Part shown: one piece after another, positions 19,901-32,985 of the stretch
How positions within the stretch are numbered: position 1 is the stretch's first letter
Layout of the letters: each line of letters opens with the position of its first letter
Origin: Plasmopara viticola
Lineage: Eukaryota; Oomycota; Peronosporomycetes; Peronosporales; Peronosporaceae
Length of the DNA stretch: 64,000 bases
NCBI GenBank assembly: GCA_001695595.3
Contig: MBPM02000008.1
Location: 1,116,001-1,180,000, forward strand
Reading direction: 5' to 3'
The notes under the pieces: model-generated
Told to the model about the DNA's origin: nothing
Databases searched by the model: none
What the model saw: only the letters and a program-made list of their open reading frames with translations
Program-made: the position numbers and the translations under genes

Positions 19901-21170
19901 GCCGCTCTTATTAGAGATCTAGCTTGACCCGAATGAGAATTTTATAAAAACGGCGTACAGCCATTGGAAGCTGAGGTGCTATTATATCCACCATGTTTAT
20001 ACCTTCCTCAAGACACGCGGGTGAAGGGATAACTACCACATCAAAGCTCCAAAAACAAAGTAGATAGGTCCCGTCATCTAATTACATGGGCACAGATTAG
20101 CGCGACTCATCAATCGATTTCCCCGAGGTCTAATATTGGCCAAGTTTGAATAGTGGCACCCTCAATTACTAATCCCGAAAAAAAGCAGTTTCTCGATTGA
20201 GCAAAGGACATTGTAGGGCTGCCAAAGGCAACTGTACATTTGAGAATATATGATACTTTTCTTTTTATTAACTTTTGTTAACAGTTTTGAGTCTTAAGAG
20301 GGCTGACGTACGCAATAGAATGCGATGAGAAGACACATCGATTAAATTTATTAGCTCTCGTCTTACGAATAACTTCGAATAAAAGTCCACTTTATGGTTT
20401 GCCTTATTGGACATCGATAAATTTGTGTTAGGACACCACCACGCAATTGTGACCTTTTGCGCCATTTGAGTGGGACAGAACGCTTTATTTGCACGATGTG
20501 TCCTTCGCCACTTTTCGTTATGGTCGTAGAATGACGATCACGGTAATATAACCTTTGTTTGCGTGGTCTTGTTTCAGTGCGGCATTACACTCTTTTTTTC
20601 AGGATTAAAAGAGGACAAAGATCTTTCTTCACATTGTAATTACTTTTTGTTGTCGTCCTATAAATCGATCCGTTAATATTGCGAAATTGTTTTTACTTTT
20701 TTGAGCTGCCTCGTGTGTCATGAAGTATATCGCGTAAACAAAGTTGTTTTTCAACTTTCGAAGAAAAGGTTGGGTCTTACGTGCTCCTGCTTGTTAGTAA
20801 TAAAGTAATTCATACCAGCCATCTTAGCAATTGAGCACAACAGAGCCCCAATGGCTAGGTAAGACGGCTAAAGGGTTTTTCCAAAGTAGCCACAAAAAGG
20901 TTTGGCCTCATCAGAAGTCGACATCGGGATCTCATAAAATTAAAGCGCAAGGCAGGCTTCTAGACCATGAGGCCAGCTCAGATGTGTCACATACCAGCAA
21001 TTGCACAGCCTATCTTTTTCTTTACACCCTCTGCGCCATACACGACGACTTTTTCAATCACAGCGCGTAAGTTTTCTTTCACTTCCTACTTATTCATTTC
21101 TTTGAGCACAAAGTAAGCTGCAAAATTGAGACATTGTGGGTTAAGTGCGTAAGTGGGTTTGCTGCTGCAG
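19900..21170. other. Gene-poor AT-rich stretch
   Basis: No coding-like frame of useful length on either strand and no RNA gene. It lies between two arrays of old repeats. Confidence 0.4.
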
Positions 21171-22400
21171 TATGGGGGGATACGCACTGTGATTGCGTCA
21201 CGTTGCTTGATCAAGACTCTTTGATTGCCGATATGTGGCCAGGCTGAGCTGGCCTTGTGGTTGGACAGTATGACTCGAGCTTCGGGTGCGAATGTTTTCG
21301 AGTTTGAATCGTGAAAAAGTCAAACCGATACATAGCAGCTTTGCTCTTGCAGATTTTCTTTGCGATTGCTTCGGCAATTTTAAAGCCCATACATCTCTGT
21401 TGGGGTTATTTCTCGTAAGGTGCACTACAATCAAAAGAGCGCTTACCTCAAATTGGATTTACGCGATTGTATTGCGCCTTTGAAATTTGTGAGCCAGTAT
21501 ACACAAATCACTATAGTTTAAATGCTCATAAATGCTTCACACATATTACTAGCAAGCGACCGCAGTGAAATGGCTAGCATGAGAATGCAAGTTTATGACT
21601 GACTGGAGCCCTGCTGAAATAAAACCCATGATGCAGAAAAAAACGAATTGATACGCACTATGGGTGCGCCATATGCCGTGTTTAACATGTTTCTTATCTA
21701 AGAAAAACATAACTAGGTGATTATTAGCTCGTGGCACGTCTGCGCTAGCTTCGTAGTCTAGTGATACGATTTCCGCTACAAGAGCAAGATGTCCCAGATC
21801 TGAAACTTAGTGAGCTTTTTTTCTACAGCAGATTTTCTCTAGCAGTTTTTATTTGTCATCGTCTTGGCACATCCTCAAACTTTAGAGTCCTGCTACGATC
21901 TACTGCAGACCTTGGTGTGACCGTTTGCTCATTAGCGCATTACAATAAAATGAACATTAGAGTTTGATTTCGAATAAACTACCGGACGAGTGCAGAAAAA
22001 TAACCAACAAATAGTTTGTCGATTTGGGACAGTAACTTGGTTCTCAGTGTAAGATGCTGAAATGAAGGAAGAGACACGCACTGTGATTTTGTAATATATC
22101 GTGTGTTGCACGTTGCTTGTTTATAAGCACGACTGTGTTAATGCTAGCATGTGACACGGCTGCGGTAGCCTCGTAGTCTATTGGCTATATTCTCGCTTCG
22201 AATACGACAAAATCAATTTCTGATGAGGGGATCTTGCCAGGTTCAACCTTATCGTAAAAACGATCGGCTTCTTACTCATAGCAATGCAGCTACAATCACT
22301 GTCAATAGATTTCAATTCTTCACCTTCGATTAAGAAAAGCTGTAGAGTGGCACCTACCGTAAATGGTATGGGAGCCAGCTCATAATCTAGCCTGCACAAA
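21170..22400. repeat. Three diverged repeat copies with tRNA-like heads (candidate SINE)
   Basis: Three copies are anchored by a GATACGCACTGTGATT-like block at about 21179, 21650 and 22071. Each is followed 65-95 bases later by a tRNA-5'-half-like segment (near 21244, 21744 and 22164) with the form TAGCYTCGTAGTCTAKTG. This resembles a polymerase III A box as in Gly/Glu/Asp tRNAs. The third copy also carries GGTTCAACC at about 22240, a B-box-like sequence. Downstream parts of copies 1 and 2 also match (for example near 21350 and 21828). No copy folds into a proper tRNA, so these are likely tRNA-derived relics. Confidence 0.5.
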
Positions 22401-23820
22401 ACAACATTGGCAAACTGCTGAGCTCGTAATCAGAACAAAGCTTGAATTCCACGAAAATGGCAGCTATTTCGCTATCTTTTTGGATTAGTAAAGCATATTT
22501 ACAGCCGCACTTAGATTTGCAAGGGGCTGCATGGATCCCAAAGCGCACATAACCTATAAAACTTAACCAGTGCGTACTTCATGGCAAAAAATTGGTGCCA
22601 TGAACGGGAATCCATTCAATAACCCTAAGCTTTCTAGACAAGAGCACCCAATAGCCGTAATTATGGAGTGGCAGTTGTGCACAAACAACGACATAGTCAA
22701 TATAATTGCAAACGACGCTTAACGGCTCTATCTCATCCGGCAAAGCCAGAATAGGAGCCTATTAAGGTCTTGTTAAACTCAATTAAGGGCCTTTTTGGTG
22801 CTATTTCTTTCAGCACCACTCAGCTGGCAAAACAGCCGAGGCTTGCAATCTTCTCTGCCGTAGAATTACATATATTTATACTGGCTTAATTTTTTGTCAT
22901 CAGTGACATCAAACGTTGCCTTAGGTGGCCCAAATGAGCCAATTGATCCGATCGATCGACTACAGAGCGACAATAAACGGTTTTACTGCTCAAGTATGTC
23001 CGGACGGTAGTTAATAGTCGACTAAACATTGTTTGAGTACACGGGAGGGGGTTTGATAGTCTTTTTGTTATTATCCATAAAATCCATAACCAAAAATGAC
23101 CGCCAAAATGAGTAAAGTAGACATCCAAACATGTTCAATACCAATTCTACAGCGTACACTCGAGTATGCTGTTCACCACCACCTTTTTCTTGTTTGTATC
23201 ACCACCATTGCACTTTAAAACTTATCTTGAGGGTGAAGTAACCGTCACTTTTCCATTCGGTGTGAGCACTGAAAGTCGTAATTAGTTGACTTTTACATCG
23301 CACCGTTCTTTACCTTTTGGATGCTAAATACGCTAACGAGTTTACACGCTCATCCAGCAGCGACGGTTGCTTTTCACAAATTCTTTCACGCCACAAGCAA
23401 GTGCCTAACCTCTCTAATCGAAGGAGATTGTGACAATTAGGCGTTGAACACCAAATTTATTAATTTTTTAAAGAAGCATAGACAGTATTTTTAGAATTTT
23501 ACAGATAGCGAGCATACATTGCCGATGAGGCTGATCCAAGGCGACTTTGTCAACAACACGAGATTTGTTGAAAGCCTTGAAAGAGAATTTCTAATTTAAG
23601 AATCACTGTCTTTGACATTTTCAAGGCTCTAAATTTGACCAAAACGCAATAGCTTCGAGTCCCTCGAAGTTTTACATTTCCGATGTTGTCTCCAACTTAA
23701 GTGCATCCGCACAAGAAACAACAGATTACCAACACTTTTTGTGGGTAAAGTTCCTTCATCAGCGATGACGTCGTTTTTAATACCTGCAGATTGAACTTGT
23801 ATCATATCCACACTTTAATC
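22400..23820. other. Gene-poor AT-rich stretch
   Basis: Only short open frames without coding character. No RNA gene or transposon end recognised. Confidence 0.4.
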
Positions 23821-23879
23821 GGGCGGAGTTGTGCGTTTCACCACCTGCGGTTCAACTTTACGCACTGCATCTCACGAAG

Positions 23880-24110
23880 TACATTTTACCCACACTAGGA
23901 AGTACTATGTGACCCACCTGCAGCCGCTACCCACACTAGGAAGTACCATGGAACCCACCTGTAAAACTATATTTTGTAGACCTAGCTAGGAACACACTTG
24001 TGGAGCCTTGTATCCCGCACTTAGTGGATCTATGTTACCCACTACCATAGCTATGCAATCCACAACTAGGACGCCATATGGTATTCTTTGCTCCCCACCG
24101 AGGAATGTTT
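23880..24110. repeat. 41-bp minisatellite with degenerate flanking units
   Basis: Two good direct units begin at 23888 and 23929. They share ACCCACACTAGGAAGTAC, then ATG and ACCCACCTG, giving a 41-base period. The sequence to about 24110 contains further decayed units recognisable by CTAGGA and CCCAC blocks (for example 23985-23998, 24028-24041, 24061-24075). Confidence 0.6.
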
Positions 24111-25050
24111 CATTAATGTCGTCGTGTCAGCCTGAGTAGAGATAATAGCAGCCGCACGCTGAAAAACTGATTTGTTGAAACCGATTAGCACATTTACTTA
24201 TACGCCGCCAGTCGATCCAAAGCCCGTGCATTTTTGATCAGGTCATTGTCCATGTCAACTGTCAATTGTCAACAAATTTTATCTAAAAAACGATGAAGGA
24301 TGATTACAGTTATAGGAACGATTATATTTCAGTCAACTCGAAGCTAGATTGCTTCTTTTGAGGTATCAGTCAGCCAGTTTTGACTAACCGCATTCGTTTA
24401 CCGGCGTGCAAAACTTCGCGGCGTCCCAAAGTCTTTCAGACTTGAAATGAGATTTAATCTTTGAACACTGTAGCCGTTTACTACGATTGGCCTCTCGTTT
24501 GAAAGCTGTCAAATTCTTGGTAGCTAAGCTCGTATGTTGAATAAAGTACAAGCAAATTAATTAATTCTCATCAGTCGCTTTTCTTCTAATCAGGATCAGG
24601 GCTTTCGTGGATATGAGCGCACGGCCTCTACCAAAACGATAGCCTTTTACGTCGGACAGCTTTGAGTCAGACAGCTTTGAAAATTGTGCTCATATCACAG
24701 CCAAAGTAGTCCACGTTGCTTAAAATAACGCTTATTTAAAGTGTATACAAGTCAGCGGTAACACATTTATCCATCACCGGCATTCAAAGAAGCGAATTTG
24801 TGGATCGCCGTACTCCCTCTGGAGTGCGATCTGAATCGCTTTATACATCGCTGTCGACAGACTATTGAGCAATTTTATAACCCTCAAAATGTTCAAATTT
24901 AAGTCACATCGTAATGACCAGGAATTGCGCCCTCATATACCTATCATTAATGCCTTCTTTGCTTGCGGGTAAAATGCGAGAGCGCCGACAGACATCAAAG
25001 ATCGCCAATAAAACCGTCGCTTTTGCTTATAATTTGCTTAAAAAAAGACA
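24110..25050. other. Gene-poor AT-rich stretch
   Basis: No gene, RNA or clear repeat recognised. Confidence 0.4.
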
Positions 25051-25059
25051 CAAAATACT

Positions 25060-25450
25060 CCGGTGAAGGATGAGTGCCTATCTCACTCGCACGTGCTTAT
25101 CGGTGATCGAGGCCGCCTTAGTGGTCATATCAACCTTTTCCATCCCACACAAAAAGATCCTGGCGTTCTTTCCGTCCTGGACCCCACAGTAGGTGCTACC
25201 ATCAGGGCTACTGAAGGCTTTGGTACGTGGGCTAGCACAAACTTTGCTTGTAAAGCTCAAAAGCCATTACGCAATATAGCTCATCGGCAGCACGGAAGGT
25301 TGCACATGCAGCGGCTATCTCAGACAGCAAGTCGTTCAAGAAGCGTGAGGCTTTCGTCTGCTAGATGCGGAATGGGGGAAATCCTTTGGGAAGGTTCGGC
25401 AGTAGGATATTTCTCGAGTACTACCAGGTGTAACAAAGTCACTTAGCACC
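25060..25450 (-). pseudogene. Possible decayed coding remnant, family unknown
   Basis: The minus strand reads coding-like in pieces separated by stops and frameshifts, for example L-N-D-L-L-S-E-I-A-A-A-C-A-T-F-R-A-A-D-E near 25290-25340. The plus strand also has a 127-codon open frame here (25063-25446), less protein-like. Local GC is higher than in the surroundings. I do not recognise the family; a retroelement or old gene is equally possible. Confidence 0.3.
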
Positions 25451-25715
25451 TTTCACACAAAAGGCGTGCTTGCGCTGAACGGTTCGCGGTCCAATAGCAT
25501 CGACGTGTGCAATACATTGCCCGATGAGCCATTCGTTCTATTTCTTGTTCTGTTTCACCTGCATTCTGGGATTTATCTCGGTACAAACCGGTATAGTATC
25601 GATAGAATGCCTATAACCTCTACTTTCTAATAAACACGAAAGAGCACAAAAGCTCAGCGGTTTGATCATGTATTTTTGGACAAAGTCCAGCCTTTTTGTA
25701 GCCAATAATCGTAAA

Positions 25716-26159
25716 TCAATTTATTAGCCAACCATCTTCTTTGTAGAGCCAACTATATCCGCTGAGTAAAAAATAAGTGGTGGCCAGCACTAGCGCACTT
25801 TTCAGTCTGCATTTGGAAACCACCTGACGGTATGTTGCGTGCCTCTCGTCCCCATGCCCTGCGGATCCCGATCCTCGATACTCCATCTCGCGCTCTCGCT
25901 TTAAGTGACGCTCTGCTTCTGCTCGAAACTTCAAGTCGAAACGATGAATCTCAGAGCAGCAAAGACTGACCTGCGTCCCGCGTGTATCGAGGATCGGATT
26001 GAGCGGTAGTATGAAGTTGCCACCTTCTTGCTGCCGCTTGATCCGTAGGTATATGTATGTAGGGGTGGTTCCTTGCCGCGTCGGTCTAAATCTACTAAGG
26101 GAGAGAAAAAGCAGCAGCTTCAGGTCAAGCAAGCGGTTATTTTCCCTCATTTCGGTCAT
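25716..26159 (-). CDS. Small hypothetical protein with C-terminal membrane segment
   Basis: A 147-residue frame transcribed away from the ubiquitin gene 88 bases upstream. The middle (about 78-97, F-R-A-E-A-E-R-H-L-K-R-E-R-E-M-E) is a charged helix. Residues ~122-135 (A-L-V-L-A-T-T-Y-F-L-L-S-G-Y) are hydrophobic and followed by a short tail, so it may be tail-anchored. The first 60 residues look less protein-like and could hide a short intron or a different start; a GTCAGT...AAG stretch inside the frame could also be spliced. No family recognised. Confidence 0.45.
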   Translation of the reverse strand: MTEMRENNRLLDLKLLLFLSLSRFRPTRQGTTPTYIYLRIKRQQEGGNFILPLNPILDTRGTQVSLCCSEIHRFDLKFRAEAERHLKREREMEYRGSGSAGHGDERHATYRQVVSKCRLKSALVLATTYFLLSGYSWLYKEDGWLIN

Positions 26160-26244
26160 CTTTTCTCTCGCTGAGTGGCTGAAAGACTGACGTGGTAAGG
26201 TGTCTAAAGTATCTAGGTCTAACGCGATTGTTCAATATCTTTAG

Positions 26245-26718
<474 letters not shown>

Positions 26719-26813
26719 GCTTGTTGTAGCTTTTTAGCCGATAAAGTTGAAGTGGCAATATAAGCTTTTGGTTTCCATTTAAAGTTACAACATTTGTCAT
26801 TTGATGAGTGGTT

Positions 26814-28262
26814 TTAGAAATTTGGTTTAAAAATTTGACGAACATTTCCACGGGAAGAGTCAATGACCTTCCATTCCTTGCTAGTCATGGGAGTGTACGC
26901 TTGCGGATGGAAATACTCTATCGCTTTGACGGTTGGCTCAGTGACACTTTTCACGCCATAGCTGCTTCGATAGGCTTCAGTACTTACTTGTTCACCAGGA
27001 GACATTACGTCCTCACTCACCTCGTCGCTAAATAATGGCGGCAAAGCATACGGATCGGAACAAAATGTCCCTTCTTGGTCATTCGTCTTTGGAGAAATGT
27101 TGCTCATGACATTAAGTGACTTAACTCGAGTCATTGCGGTACCTTGGTCGTCGGCAAGTGGTACAGCAGTCGTGTGGCTAAAAAGAATCGGGCCGCACAT
27201 TCGGCACACACGCACTGCGTCGTAGCAAAAAGGTGGTCGGTACCGCGCACTCCCTTCTCGGTCACGAGCGTGATAGCCCCATAGTTTGTGCAAGTCCATA
27301 ATGCTCTTGAACGGCACAATGTAGGGCAAATTGATAGGTAGAAACAAAAACGCGCAGAGAGCACATTCGAGTCGATGAATCGAGCCATACTGGGCCCGAA
27401 CAACTTCATGCGTGTAAGAATTGTTGCGTGCAAGTGCAGCTTGTTGCAGCTCAGTGTCTCGACGAAGGACGTCACACTTATCTTGTTCAATACGAAGGTT
27501 GCGAAGCTCTCGCGCGACATTCCGTCCACTGGACAAATCGCGTTTGATCTGCTCGCCTATCACGACCGACCCTGCTTTTGAAAACCTCGGATGTATCTTG
27601 AATGTGGTCTCAATTCCACTGTTGGTTTTTTTCTTTCGTTTAGGCTTCTTTCGAGGCATGGTAGATCCCGAGGTTACGGAAAGGTTGTTGGAAGTGTTGA
27701 GCTCTTTGCATTCTGATGCATTGATCTTAAGACGACGCCTGACTCCACCAGATGGTGGTGCTACCGCTTCGTGCTTGTGTCGTTGACTCGGGCGAACTAC
27801 GGGCGACAGCATTTGATTGTAAGCCTGTTTCAATGAAAATGCGTTTTGTTTATAGCTGAAAATGGTGGTAGGATGCGAAGGCGCGAGATTCAGCGTGACC
27901 GGCGGAGGTTTACAGTCCAAAGCCACGCCAGCACCTTGTGCTTTTGTAGACACGCAAAAGGCAACAAGTTTTTCCAACGTACATGACCCTCGTTGTGCCA
28001 ATGCCACTCGACAGCTACTGTGCATTTGATACCAGAGCTCATTGTCGGGGCGAGAAAGTCCTTTTCGCTCCAACTCGGTTTGCAGCGCTGCCAAGCTTTC
28101 ATTGAATTTGTGATGCGCTAAATATTCTTTCATGAGTTGCACCACGAAAGCTTGCACTTGATCCACCGACTTTAATTCTGTACTCGACGGAGACGCCTCT
28201 GCCTGCGGCTCATGTTTGATACGATTCTGTTCGTCGTCTAATGCCGTTCCACCAGTCTCCAT
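26814..28262 (-). CDS. LisH-motif protein with C-terminal paired CxxC (putative zinc site)
   Basis: A 482-residue single-exon protein. Residues ~33-65 (F-V-V-Q-L-M-K-E-Y-L-A-H-H-K-F-N-E-S-L, A-L-Q-T-E-L) fit a LisH dimerisation motif. A basic Lys-rich patch (P-R-K-K-P-K-R-K-K-K) near 205-213 may be a nuclear or microtubule-binding signal. A charged helical part follows (A-R-E-L-R-N-L-R-I-E-Q). Further on are two pairs, CALC and CRMC, about 55 residues apart, with His in between (H-K-L-W-G-Y-H), looking like a treble-clef or FYVE-like zinc site. LisH proteins often act in centrosomes, cilia or E3 ligase complexes. No exact family recognised. Its 3' end is 95 bases from the convergent ubiquitin gene. 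Confidence 0.75.
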   Translation of the reverse strand: METGGTALDDEQNRIKHEPQAEASPSSTELKSVDQVQAFVVQLMKEYLAHHKFNESLAALQTELERKGLSRPDNELWYQMHSSCRVALAQRGSCTLEKLVAFCVSTKAQGAGVALDCKPPPVTLNLAPSHPTTIFSYKQNAFSLKQAYNQMLSPVVRPSQRHKHEAVAPPSGGVRRRLKINASECKELNTSNNLSVTSGSTMPRKKPKRKKKTNSGIETTFKIHPRFSKAGSVVIGEQIKRDLSSGRNVARELRNLRIEQDKCDVLRRDTELQQAALARNNSYTHEVVRAQYGSIHRLECALCAFLFLPINLPYIVPFKSIMDLHKLWGYHARDREGSARYRPPFCYDAVRVCRMCGPILFSHTTAVPLADDQGTAMTRVKSLNVMSNISPKTNDQEGTFCSDPYALPPLFSDEVSEDVMSPGEQVSTEAYRSSYGVKSVTEPTVKAIEYFHPQAYTPMTSKEWKVIDSSRGNVRQIFKPNF

Positions 28263-28406
28263 TCACAATGTGCGACCTCGACCCAGTTCCTCACACCTAA
28301 ATTTAGCTCTTAATCATGCAAGTTTAGGCTACAAATTGACATGAATAGATCAAGAAACAGAAATTTTGTGGTATTATGGTGTATGCACGCATACTTGGTT
28401 TGTGCT

Positions 28407-29360
28407 TCAATTAGTTTTGGCCTTAAGTTGCGAGTAGGCGGACGTCGGATCATCGCCATTTGGGTCTTGGAACTTTGCACCTTTGTCCTTGGACTCTTTT
28501 GTCTTTGACCAAATTTCAGTAGCGCGCTTGCGATCGTTCACAAGCCCAAACTTGGCCAGCAAGTCGATGGTGAGCTTCGTTGGGTTAAATTGCGACGTGA
28601 CGCCAAACTCGCTCGTAGCGTAGTCGTATGGAAACTTGTGGTGCCAGTTGTGCCATCCTTCGCCCATGGCCCACAGCGAGACAAACCAGTTTTCACGGGG
28701 TGGAATGTTGTCGTAAGGCTGGTAGCCGTAAAAGTGCGCGGCGCTATTCACGAGCCACGTCGCGTGTAATACAGCCACGTAGCGGAGGAAGCCAAGGACA
28801 AAGAGCGCGTTCTTCCAGTCCTCACCAACTACTTGGACCCCCACGATCGTTGGAAAGATAAAGCACATGAACAATTGGGCCCACGGGTTGAGCTTCTCTT
28901 GCATGACGACGGTCCAGTCGGCCCACAGATCGTCATAGTTGAGTTTCGTGCCGGCCTCACGAACCTGTGGGTCTTTCTTGACCATTAACCAACCCATGTG
29001 CGAAAAAAAGAACCCACGACCCGAATCATGCGGGTCAGCGACGGTGTCCGAGTATTTGTGGTGCACACGGTGGTCCCGGCACCAGTGAAAGATCGTGCCT
29101 TGGTTGGCCATACAGTTGCACAGCATGAGAAAGAAGCGTACGATACCGTGCGCTTTGTAGCTGCGGTGCGCCCACAAACGGTGGGCGCCCATCGTGATGC
29201 CCAGACCCGTAAAGTAATAAATGACGACGAAAAGTGGATACGTTTCCCATTTGCAGTCAACTAGACGGCGCAGACCTTCAAAGGCGCCTAAATGCACGAC
29301 CATTAGGTAGTAAAAGATGAACCAGTTGGCTTCCTTCTTGAACTGCGAAAGCGACATCAT
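28407..29360 (-). CDS. Acyl-CoA delta-9 desaturase (stearoyl-CoA desaturase family)
   Basis: A 317-residue di-iron membrane enzyme that introduces a double bond into fatty acyl-CoA in the ER. All three His boxes are present: H-R-L-W-A-H near 60-65, H-R-V-H-H near 97-101, and H-N-W-H-H near 236-240. N-S-A-A-H-F-Y-G lies between boxes two and three. Four hydrophobic helices surround them. There is no fused cytochrome b5 domain, so electrons should come from a separate cytochrome b5, as in animal enzymes and unlike yeast Ole1. The W-S-K-T-K-E tail is polar. Single exon; the first Met, followed at once by another, is the likely start. Confidence 0.95.
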   Translation of the reverse strand: MMSLSQFKKEANWFIFYYLMVVHLGAFEGLRRLVDCKWETYPLFVVIYYFTGLGITMGAHRLWAHRSYKAHGIVRFFLMLCNCMANQGTIFHWCRDHRVHHKYSDTVADPHDSGRGFFFSHMGWLMVKKDPQVREAGTKLNYDDLWADWTVVMQEKLNPWAQLFMCFIFPTIVGVQVVGEDWKNALFVLGFLRYVAVLHATWLVNSAAHFYGYQPYDNIPPRENWFVSLWAMGEGWHNWHHKFPYDYATSEFGVTSQFNPTKLTIDLLAKFGLVNDRKRATEIWSKTKESKDKGAKFQDPNGDDPTSAYSQLKAKTN

Positions 29361-30440
29361 GATCGATGATGGAAAGGTGCCGCTGGCGTGTCAAGAGTGA
29401 ATGTGATGAGTAGGTAGGAAAATGTAGAATGGCCAATAGATGCGGTGGCTAGCAAGCATGACACGCCTTTTTCGCGTTTTATGTGCACTAGCTGACGTAC
29501 TTTGACGAAGTGGTGTTGATGTCATGGCATTTTTATTTGGAATTTGTATGGGATGTGTTCGGACCCGAGGTTTTGTGACGTTTCGATACAAAAGTCGATG
29601 ATGTCAGGGGTCATGAGAACTTAAAGTGGAGTGGCCACCCCCAGATAAGGGTAAGAAGATACACACACTGGCTTTTAGGAAGAAAGGTCGCGAGGTAGTG
29701 GCGGAGCTGCTCGGTGGTCTAGCGCCGAAGTCTGTAGAATGGCGAGGTTGTCGTTGTGATGTACCTCTGAGATTTTATATACCCGTGACGCCATCGGATT
29801 TGATGACAGCCCACCATTTTGATGTTCAAAATTTCAACAGTGCACCATCAGTGGCTGCGAGGTGCGTGGCGTCAACAAATGGGTGCAAGAGTCGCAGTCA
29901 ATGGCGAGATATGTCTTCAGGTCTTGGTGGTGGAACTTGCGAACCCGAAAGTTGGGTAGTAGATTAAGCAAAAGTGCAGGTAAGGTTTCCTGTATTGTAC
30001 TAACGTTTCCACCGCTACCAGCAACGAAATGCGGGGAAGTATTGCACTATAGAAGTCGTGAGCTGGTGACATGAGTTTTAAGAAAAGATTCAATGGCGGT
30101 AATGTCGTTACCATTTCAAGGTATAAAGTAGTATAATACTTTAGGCTTGGTGGGTATTTAAGGGTTATAGTAGTAGTAATTGACCTTCCGATCTACCAAT
30201 ATAACACAAGTCGATCATTACCGGTATTCAGCATGGACTTCTGAGAGCCATTTACATTCACAATCTACAATGCTAGCTACTTGGGATAAACAGAGCAGTG
30301 TGGTGGAGAAAGCAGCGGGACGGCGTTCAATCAGCACAATGAAAGAGCTCTAATCAAGAGCCTTGTTTCTTCATCTTTTAAACACCAGCATGCAGTAGTC
30401 AAGTCGAGACAAAACTGGCTCCAAGATTCCATCCATCGAC
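29361..30440. other. Intergenic between desaturase and SAHH genes
   Basis: About 1.1 kb with both flanking genes on the minus strand. A plus-strand frame at 29626-29967 (113 codons) has weak coding character and no recognised domain; I do not call it a gene. No RNA gene was seen. Confidence 0.4.
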
Positions 30441-31916
<1,476 letters not shown>

Positions 31917-32097
31917 TTAGGCTGCAGACCGCGGATTTCAAAGTGAGCGAAATTGAAGGCGGGAGTGCTAGACCAGTCATTAGAGGTGAAATGGGTTTGT
32001 TTTTATTATTTAATACATTTCTACATGATTGATTGCGGGTGTTGTAATTATACAGGTATACCTTTTCTTAGGCAACTACTATATAGACATCAGTATC

Positions 32098-32985
32098 ATG
32101 CGGCGTGACAATCTCAGCGGATCCATTGCTGGACGTAAGCGTAGCAGTAAAGGAGTCGATGCAAAAGAGGATGGAAGCAAGAAGCCAAAATTGACCACCA
32201 ACATATCGTCGTGGTTATCACCTGTAGCTCGCACTAAAGTCGCTCGATCTACCATTACACCCGCGCCAAAAGCTGCTCTTGGTGTGAAAAAGGAAGTGTC
32301 GCACTCTTTGACGCAGTCGTACATCGACTTGGGTCAACAAAGCTTCGGGAAACACGTCAGTTGTACGAAGTGTGGGCTTTTGTACACTGCTGGGGAAGAA
32401 GAGGACGAGATGGAGCATGAAATGTTTTGCAAACGTATGACTCGAGGCGTTGCTTTTGCAAAGTGGAAAACCGAGAGAGTACTTAAGAGATTTCCAGACA
32501 CTTGTAGTCGAATCGTGGAGATTAAAAGTGACGATCCGAGTTCACATGTGAAGAAGCTACGGGAGATTAAGAAGGTGCTTGACGATGCGTTGGGGTTTGT
32601 TGATCAGGAGACATTTCTACAGCGCAGGCACTTTGTTTACATTCAAGACCATCAAGTCGTCGGATGTGTTAATATGGAGCGCATTACAGAAGCCGTTACG
32701 CTTGATAAGCGTGCTTTCAAACTGAAATCGAGTTCTTTACCTTATGATGGCGCGGTGACTGCGTCGACCGACGTAAAGTCTGCAGTTGTGGGCATTTGCC
32801 AGCTCTGGGTGCACCCTCTGTTTCGCAGAAAGAGCATTGCCAGTCGAATGATGGACGTCGTTCGCGAGAAGTCAGTGTACGGCATGCATGTAGCCAAGGA
32901 CCTTGTTGCTTTTGCACAGCCGACACGAAACGGACTGCAGTTTGCACAAAAGTACATGGAACCATGCGAAGTACTCATATATTGA
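32098..32985 (+). CDS. ECO1: Sister-chromatid cohesion acetyltransferase ECO1/ESCO
   Basis: A 295-residue nuclear enzyme that acetylates the cohesin subunit Smc3 during S phase. Order of parts: a basic N-terminus (R-K-R-S-S-K and K-K-P-K) suited to nuclear import; a zinc finger, Q-S-Y-I-D-L-G-Q then C-T-K-C-G-L-L-Y, with the second ligand pair H-x3-C in E-H-E-M-F-C; a linker; then the GNAT-like domain with V-V-G-C-V-N-M-E, I-C-Q-L-W-V-H-P, R-R-K-S-I-A-S-R-M-M (acetyl-CoA loop) and F-A-Q-P-T-R-N-G-L-Q-F-A. A Cys replaces the last zinc-binding His of the usual C2H2 form. An upstream in-frame ATG at 32029 would add a hydrophobic stretch out of place in this family, so I chose 32098. Confidence 0.92.
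   Translation: MRRDNLSGSIAGRKRSSKGVDAKEDGSKKPKLTTNISSWLSPVARTKVARSTITPAPKAALGVKKEVSHSLTQSYIDLGQQSFGKHVSCTKCGLLYTAGEEEDEMEHEMFCKRMTRGVAFAKWKTERVLKRFPDTCSRIVEIKSDDPSSHVKKLREIKKVLDDALGFVDQETFLQRRHFVYIQDHQVVGCVNMERITEAVTLDKRAFKLKSSSLPYDGAVTASTDVKSAVVGICQLWVHPLFRRKSIASRMMDVVREKSVYGMHVAKDLVAFAQPTRNGLQFAQKYMEPCEVLIY

Noticed and set aside
23820..24110. CRISPR array
   Set aside because: The repeats lack constant-length unique spacers and the genome is eukaryotic.
29626..29967. 113-codon plus-strand frame between desaturase and SAHH
   Set aside because: No domain, odd composition and no promoter-like element; likely chance.
32029..32097. Upstream start for ECO1 giving a hydrophobic N-terminus
   Set aside because: A nuclear acetyltransferase should not carry a membrane-like leader; the next Met gives a basic N-terminus typical of the family.
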